Positions 31,777 through 35,567 of a stretch of 35,567 bases of DNA are shown piece after piece (the first letter of the stretch is position 1; every line of letters starts with the position of its first letter). The notes beneath the pieces were generated by a model that ran no database searches, was not told the origin of the DNA, and saw nothing but the letters and a program-made list of their open reading frames with translations. The stretch spans positions 1 to 35,567 of the forward strand of contig JASLKH010000095.1 in the NCBI GenBank assembly GCA_030747675.1, in the 5' to 3' direction. Made by a program: the position numbers and the translations under genes. Source of the stretch: Candidatus Thalassarchaeaceae archaeon (GTDB lineage: Archaea; Thermoplasmatota; Poseidoniia; Poseidoniales; Thalassarchaeaceae).

Positions 31777-31861
31777 AATCTCGCCTCAGGGCGAACACGC
31801 ATCGTGTCCGGCTCGTGGCGGCAGCCACCTGTTGATATATCCACCCCTCTTCGAAGGCATC
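31777..31861. promoter_or_regulatory. Divergent promoter region with three inverted repeats and a TATA-like box
   Basis: Three short inverted repeats stand almost end to end: TCGCC-TCAG-GGCGA (31781-31794), ACACG-CAT-CGTGT (31795-31807) and GTGGC-GGCA-GCCAC (31815-31828). TTGATATATC at 31832-31841 is centred about 25 nt before the ATG at 31862 and is a good TATA candidate for a leaderless prenyl synthase mRNA. The repeats lie just upstream of that box, where archaeal regulators often bind. Confidence 0.6.
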
Positions 31862-32842
31862 ATGGAAGGGTCTGACGTGACTACGTCTCTTCTCCTAGAA
31901 CGGAGAATGGCAGTTGAAGATGCCCTTAATTCATTGGTTGATAAATCATTGAAAGGACCTACCAGTGCGGCGTTTGAATTGATTCAAGAAGTCCTTTTAT
32001 CAGGAGGGAAACGGATTCGTCCAGTTCTAACTTTACTTGCTTACGAATTGGCTGGAGGCCAAGACCTTAGTGAAGTCATGGATTTTGCGATTGCGACAGA
32101 ACTTATCCACACTGCAACTTTGATTCACGATGATGTCTATGATGGTGCTAAGTTCCGTCGTGGTGTTCAAACAATTCATGAGAAGCATGGTTTGGATCGA
32201 GCAATTATAGGTGGCGATTTCCTTTTCGTTCTTGGTTTTGGTTTCGGTGGCCGATATGATGAAACTATTGTTAGGGTTATGACTGAAACATGTACTTTGA
32301 TTGCGGCTGGCGAAATTAAGCAACTCCAACATATTGGTGATCTTTCAACGTCTCCAGAAGATTACTATGAAATCATTAGAGGGAAAACAGCAGGCCCATT
32401 TTCTTCTGCATGCGAATGTGCGGCTCGAATTGCGGGTGCGAGTATGGACCAAGTTATTGCCATGCGTGATTTTGGAATGGAACTCGGTATTGCTTTCCAG
32501 TTGGTTGATGACTTACTTGATTTGACGGGAGATGAAAGAATGGGTAAGCCAAGAGGAACTGATGTCCATGAGGGTAAAATGACTCTCCCGTTGATTCATT
32601 CTTTGACATTGTTGCATGGAGATGGCCGCCGTCAACTTGCAGAAGTTTTGGAGAATTTCCGCGAGGATCGTTGGGATGAATTGGAGTCATTGATTGAACA
32701 ATCTAACTCGTTCAATTATTGCCGTTTGTTGATTCAAAATCACCTCGAAAGAGCTTTAGAGCATTTATCTATCTTTGAAGAGAATGAAATTAGAGATGTG
32801 CTTGGTGACATCACTCGGCAGGTGATGATGCGCAATGACTGA
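31862..32842 (+). CDS. Geranylgeranyl (polyprenyl) diphosphate synthase
   Basis: About 326 residues from ATG 31862. A TTG at 31832 is in frame but overlaps the TATA-like box and is disfavoured. Trans-prenyltransferase motifs: GGKRIRP near 46-52, first Asp-rich DDVYD at 90-94, the GGDFLF region near 115, and second Asp-rich DDLLD at 216-220. A small Ala sits five residues before the first Asp motif, compatible with C20 or longer products. In archaea this enzyme makes GGPP for ether lipids, and the directly overlapping geranylgeranyl reductase gene supports that role. Exact chain length cannot be fixed from sequence. Confidence 0.93.
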   Translation: MEGSDVTTSLLLERRMAVEDALNSLVDKSLKGPTSAAFELIQEVLLSGGKRIRPVLTLLAYELAGGQDLSEVMDFAIATELIHTATLIHDDVYDGAKFRRGVQTIHEKHGLDRAIIGGDFLFVLGFGFGGRYDETIVRVMTETCTLIAAGEIKQLQHIGDLSTSPEDYYEIIRGKTAGPFSSACECAARIAGASMDQVIAMRDFGMELGIAFQLVDDLLDLTGDERMGKPRGTDVHEGKMTLPLIHSLTLLHGDGRRQLAEVLENFREDRWDELESLIEQSNSFNYCRLLIQNHLERALEHLSIFEENEIRDVLGDITRQVMMRND

Positions 32843-33935
32843 CTCATTCCATCACGATGTCATTGTCATAGGCGGCGGCCCAGCAGGAAGTACAGTTGCT
32901 CGGTATGCTGCGGCTGGAGGGGCAGATGTATTGGTTATAGATGGGAGGGATCCAATTGGAACGCCATTGCAGTGCGGCGAGTTAGTACCTAGCAATGATG
33001 AGATGCGCCGCCTTTGTCCAGATGTCCCAGACATGGATGATTTATTCAAAACGCCTCAGTCTGCAGTCTCAAGAATTTCAACAGAAATGCACCTAGTTCC
33101 CCCTTCCGGAAACCCTCTTAAATTTCCTTTTGAGGGTTATGTACTCAATCGAGTTGCTCATGATGAAGCGTTAGTGGAACTGGCTAAAGAAAACGGAGCA
33201 AAGTATCTGGTTGATTCCCATGTATCGCGAGTTGAAGGGGAAACGGTATATCTTCGAAACGGCTCATCTTACACTGCTAAAATAATCGTAGGTGCAGGAG
33301 GTCACAACGATCCGCTTCGGCGCGATTTTTGGGATGAGTCCTCGACAAAAATACCAGTCAAATTCGTCTTGATGGACGGTGAATTTGGTGATGCAGTTGA
33401 ACTCCATTTTGGTTCTATGGCACCAGGTGGTTATGCCTGGATGTTTCCTAAATCGAGTGGGGCGAATATTGGACTTGGTATTCAACGCAGTTTCGCTAAA
33501 GGTCGCAGTCTCAATAAATATGCAGAGGATTTTATTTCTAAGTATGAAGGTGAAGTATCATTTCGTGGAGCCGGATCACTACCGATGTCAGGCTCAATTC
33601 GTACATTTGTCAAAGGTAATTACCTGTTAGTTGGAGATTCTGCTGGGATGGTATTGCCATCTAATGGTGCAGGCATCACTATAGCAATGATAGGTGGACG
33701 AATTGCTGGTCAAGTTATTTCGGAAAATCTTCAAAACGGAACAGCATTGGATGAATATGAAAAACGTTGGAAAAAGCAGATGGGTAAGGTTATGCGAAAT
33801 TCAAAGCGAGCGTTTAGATTTGGAAGTCTCATGTTTAGATTGCCTAATTGGATGTTGAATGCGCTGTTCAATCGCCTCACTAAGGGCATTATTTGGCGCG
33901 CAGTGACCTGTAGGCGAATGTTTTGGATAATTTGA
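32835..33935 (+). CDS. Geranylgeranyl reductase family flavoprotein (archaeal lipid saturation)
   Basis: 366 residues. The N-terminal FAD-binding motif IVIGGGPAGSTVARYAA lies at 10-26, followed by LQCGELVPSN near 46-55. YAWMFPKSSGANIGLGI (about 198-214) is the family substrate/FAD motif, and GDSAGMVLPSNGAGITIA (about 268-285) is the second FAD motif. These enzymes reduce geranylgeranyl chains of archaeal ether lipids or related isoprenoids. The start overlaps the end of the prenyl synthase gene by eight bases, with GGTGAT upstream as Shine-Dalgarno, so the two are translationally coupled. A hydrophobic/basic C-terminal segment may contact the membrane. Confidence 0.92.
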   Translation: MTDSFHHDVIVIGGGPAGSTVARYAAAGGADVLVIDGRDPIGTPLQCGELVPSNDEMRRLCPDVPDMDDLFKTPQSAVSRISTEMHLVPPSGNPLKFPFEGYVLNRVAHDEALVELAKENGAKYLVDSHVSRVEGETVYLRNGSSYTAKIIVGAGGHNDPLRRDFWDESSTKIPVKFVLMDGEFGDAVELHFGSMAPGGYAWMFPKSSGANIGLGIQRSFAKGRSLNKYAEDFISKYEGEVSFRGAGSLPMSGSIRTFVKGNYLLVGDSAGMVLPSNGAGITIAMIGGRIAGQVISENLQNGTALDEYEKRWKKQMGKVMRNSKRAFRFGSLMFRLPNWMLNALFNRLTKGIIWRAVTCRRMFWII

Positions 33936-33977
33936 ATTCATGCGACTGTTTTCATACTTTGACCTTTTGGCCTCCTT

Positions 33978-34223
33978 GTGGATTGGGCACACTACTCACT
34001 TGCGCTAATCGCAGGATTCGCTCTGACACGTTTGGCCACAGAGAAGCTGAAGGTCCGTCTCAAGGGCGGTGGGTTCTGGGTGCACCATTGGATTCTTGCA
34101 GCGGTTGCGATGGTTGGGATCTACTTTACTGGCATCGAACACCCTGCCGTTTGGGGTGGATTAACTGGTGTCGCCCTTGAAGGCCTACGAAGGAAAAATT
34201 GGGGCCTAAAGCACAAAAAATGA
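33978..34223 (+). CDS. Small two-helix membrane protein
   Basis: 81 residues from GTG 33978. Two hydrophobic segments (about 6-20 and 38-66) are separated by the basic stretch TEKLKVRLKGG, and the tail is basic (RRKNWGLKHKK). No family was recognised. It lies 42 nt after the geranylgeranyl reductase gene and may belong to the same transcript. Codon choice and the clear helix pattern support a real gene, but the start is uncertain because no strong ribosome-binding site is visible. Confidence 0.65.
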   Translation: MDWAHYSLALIAGFALTRLATEKLKVRLKGGGFWVHHWILAAVAMVGIYFTGIEHPAVWGGLTGVALEGLRRKNWGLKHKK

Positions 34224-34227
34224 AAGG

Positions 34228-34244
34228 TTCCTCCTACGGAGGAA
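34228..34244 (+). promoter_or_regulatory. Hairpin pairing the Shine-Dalgarno with its complement
   Basis: Arms TTCCTCC (34228-34234) and GGAGGAA (34238-34244) pair perfectly around a TAC loop. The right arm contains GGAGG (34238-34242), positioned 7 nt before an ATG at 34250, so folding would hide this ribosome-binding site. It starts 4 nt after the stop of the small membrane-protein gene. Confidence 0.65.
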
Positions 34245-34249
34245 ACATT

Positions 34250-34279
34250 ATGGCTGCAAAGTTATCACTTGGGCCATGA
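34250..34279 (+). CDS. Possible nine-codon leader ORF (MAAKLSLGP)
   Basis: ATG 34250 has an ideally spaced GGAGG upstream and opens a nine-codon frame that ends in TGA overlapping the ATG of the large exported protein gene (ATGA). The arrangement looks like a translated leader that delivers ribosomes to the downstream start. It is too short to judge by composition; conservation in relatives would be needed to accept it as coding. Confidence 0.4.
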   Translation: MAAKLSLGP

Positions 34280-35567
34280 CCTCAACGACCGTCAACCGAA
34301 CCTTGCCGCTGGCCACCATATTGGTTGCGCTCACCATGTTCCTCGGTAGCGTGCCTAGCGTGGATATAGCAGCGCTAGCTTCTTACTCAGATACCGAAAA
34401 GGTTCAGACTGAAACATTTTACTTTGATGAAACGATTTACCATGAATCTGAGAACGAATTATTTGCATCACACAGGACATTGTTCACGACTCCGAGTATA
34501 CCTGGAAATGCTCCCTGGTATAATGCAGATGAGGCGACTTGCCTCGTAATCAAAGGATATGCACCGGTTTGGGATTGCAGAGATTTGGATGGTAGCCCTG
34601 GAGGTGCGCAAGGGCATTATCTTGAACACGATAAATACTCTTTCAATGTCGCAATGGTTTACCAATATAAAATCGAATATTCTGGTTCGGTTGAAATAGA
34701 GACTAGGACAACTTGGTCTTATGGCAGTGCTCCACAGACGACGATGACCGTTACCGATTCATCAGAAACCATGATTGTATCTGCAAAGGCATCATTACGA
34801 TTGAATCTATATCGACATTATGTTGGACCTAATGGCCATGATTATCAACTTCGCAATGAACTTCCATTCGACTATCCTGCCCTATCAACAAGCGATATTG
34901 ATGGGAGTGGAAACTCTGTTACAATAGGAGGTCAACGCTTCTACAAATGGGATCAATACAGTGTAGTTGATTCGGAATATAATCAGCAAGATGAATTGGG
35001 TTCAAAGCATACTTTAGCGGGCTCAAAAACTGTGGCGGAAATCGATTTGCTTGAATTGGCAGCAAATCGTGCCCCGAGTACGACGATTCGTTCTATCGCC
35101 ACTGCATTCAGTTATTTTCTTGAAATTAGTTTCCAAATAAACTTAAATTTGAAAACTGAAATGACCAATTACGCACAACTTTTCCTTGGCATGTCTTCAG
35201 TTCAATCAATAAGAAATAGTTTCAATCATCCAAGTCAGAAAGCCGCATATAATTGCGCATTAACTAGTTCAAATTATTGTATCAAGATGGTTTCTGGACA
35301 AGGTACTCAAATAAATGGATTTTTAGGATTTTATCATCAAATAAAAACCTCAGAATCCTATAGTGCGGATATTGTAATAGGTCCAGCAGATTCATGGGAA
35401 GCGCAATTATTGTGGTCTTTCTTCACAAATCAAGACGAATGGTCAAGAACACTCTCAGAGGGCCATTTCGCGACAGCAAGCACGGGATATCAGTTCACCG
35501 AAACATCTGAAACAATATCTATTGATTTGTCAGGATATGTACCTGCACCACCAAATAACGCCCCTAC
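34276..35567 (+). CDS. Large exported protein of unknown function, 3'-truncated
   Basis: The frame opens at ATG 34276, the first start codon after an in-frame stop at 34207, and stays open to the window edge, giving at least 430 residues. The N-terminus (MTSTTVNRTLPLATILVALT... with an AxA-like site near IAALA) is a signal peptide. The mature part is rich in Tyr, Ser, Asn and Thr, predicted beta, with a few Cys (CLVIKGYAPVWDC, YNCALTSSNYC) that may pair. The last visible residues, YVPAPPNNAPT, look like a proline-rich linker, which suggests more domains beyond the edge. I recognise no domain. It is probably a surface or secreted protein, translationally coupled to a short leader ORF. Confidence 0.85.
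   Translation, partial: MTSTTVNRTLPLATILVALTMFLGSVPSVDIAALASYSDTEKVQTETFYFDETIYHESENELFASHRTLFTTPSIPGNAPWYNADEATCLVIKGYAPVWDCRDLDGSPGGAQGHYLEHDKYSFNVAMVYQYKIEYSGSVEIETRTTWSYGSAPQTTMTVTDSSETMIVSAKASLRLNLYRHYVGPNGHDYQLRNELPFDYPALSTSDIDGSGNSVTIGGQRFYKWDQYSVVDSEYNQQDELGSKHTLAGSKTVAEIDLLELAANRAPSTTIRSIATAFSYFLEISFQINLNLKTEMTNYAQLFLGMSSVQSIRNSFNHPSQKAAYNCALTSSNYCIKMVSGQGTQINGFLGFYHQIKTSESYSADIVIGPADSWEAQLLWSFFTNQDEWSRTLSEGHFATASTGYQFTETSETISIDLSGYVPAPPNNAP

Noticed and set aside
1-35567. CRISPR array, insertion sequence or prophage
   Set aside because: No regularly spaced direct repeats, transposase or integrase motifs, or terminal repeats were seen.

Overview
This 35.6 kb window reads as a piece of an archaeal chromosome. 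The best fit is a marine planktonic euryarchaeon of the Marine Group II (Poseidoniia) type; that placement is an inference from gene content, not from a marker gene. Archaeal signatures are a geranylgeranyl diphosphate synthase directly followed by a geranylgeranyl reductase, an RPA-like single-strand binding protein with its RPA-associated partner, an archaeal-type FAD synthetase (RibL), an archaeal-style endonuclease IV and TATA-like boxes about 25 nt upstream of some start codons. Mixed in are genes of bacterial or eukaryotic flavour: acyl-CoA dehydrogenase, fused 2-oxoacid dehydrogenase E1, bacterial-type RNase PH, bacterial-type riboflavin synthase, an animal-type heme peroxidase and an FG-GAP/ASPIC-UnbV protein. 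No insertion sequence, CRISPR array or rRNA was seen.

Layout. (1) The 5' end holds the tail of a helical-repeat protein gene (+). (2) 978-9359 is a minus-strand run: trxB, a MoeB/rhodanese fusion, a receiver-domain protein, a VTT (TVP38/DedA) membrane protein, a fused E1 alpha-beta, an acyl-CoA dehydrogenase and a MobA-like nucleotidyltransferase. The E1 and dehydrogenase suggest branched-chain 2-oxoacid oxidation. (3) 9426-10794 (+) holds a YdjM-like membrane protein, a cupin and a small membrane protein. (4) 10791-12959 (-) is a tightly overlapping riboflavin/FAD operon, ribB-ribL-ribE-ribH. (5) 13147-17004 is a convergent pair of exported, membrane-anchored proteins: the FG-GAP/UnbV protein and the heme peroxidase. 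(6) 17114-18418 (+) is endonuclease IV with a long charged tail, then tRNA-Phe(GAA). (7) 18419-22898 (-) holds an exported NEW3-like protein, RNase PH, mogA, a K+ channel and an AstE/AspA-family hydrolase. (8) 23134-28800 (+) holds RPA plus its partner, then a four-gene cluster with an unknown beta-rich protein, two T2SS-F membrane proteins and a CpaF/TadA-type ATPase. (9) 28801-31776 (-) holds a SAP-repeat protein and an unrecognised protein. (10) 31862 to the end (+) holds isoprenoid lipid genes, a small membrane protein and a large exported protein cut by the window edge.

Window-wide patterns. All five convergent junctions have three or fewer bases between genes, so there is no room for terminators. 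Short GC-rich inverted repeats, mostly with 3- or 4-nt loops, sit in several small same-strand or divergent gaps. One of them pairs a Shine-Dalgarno with its complement ahead of a nine-codon leader ORF. Many unrelated proteins end in acidic tails.
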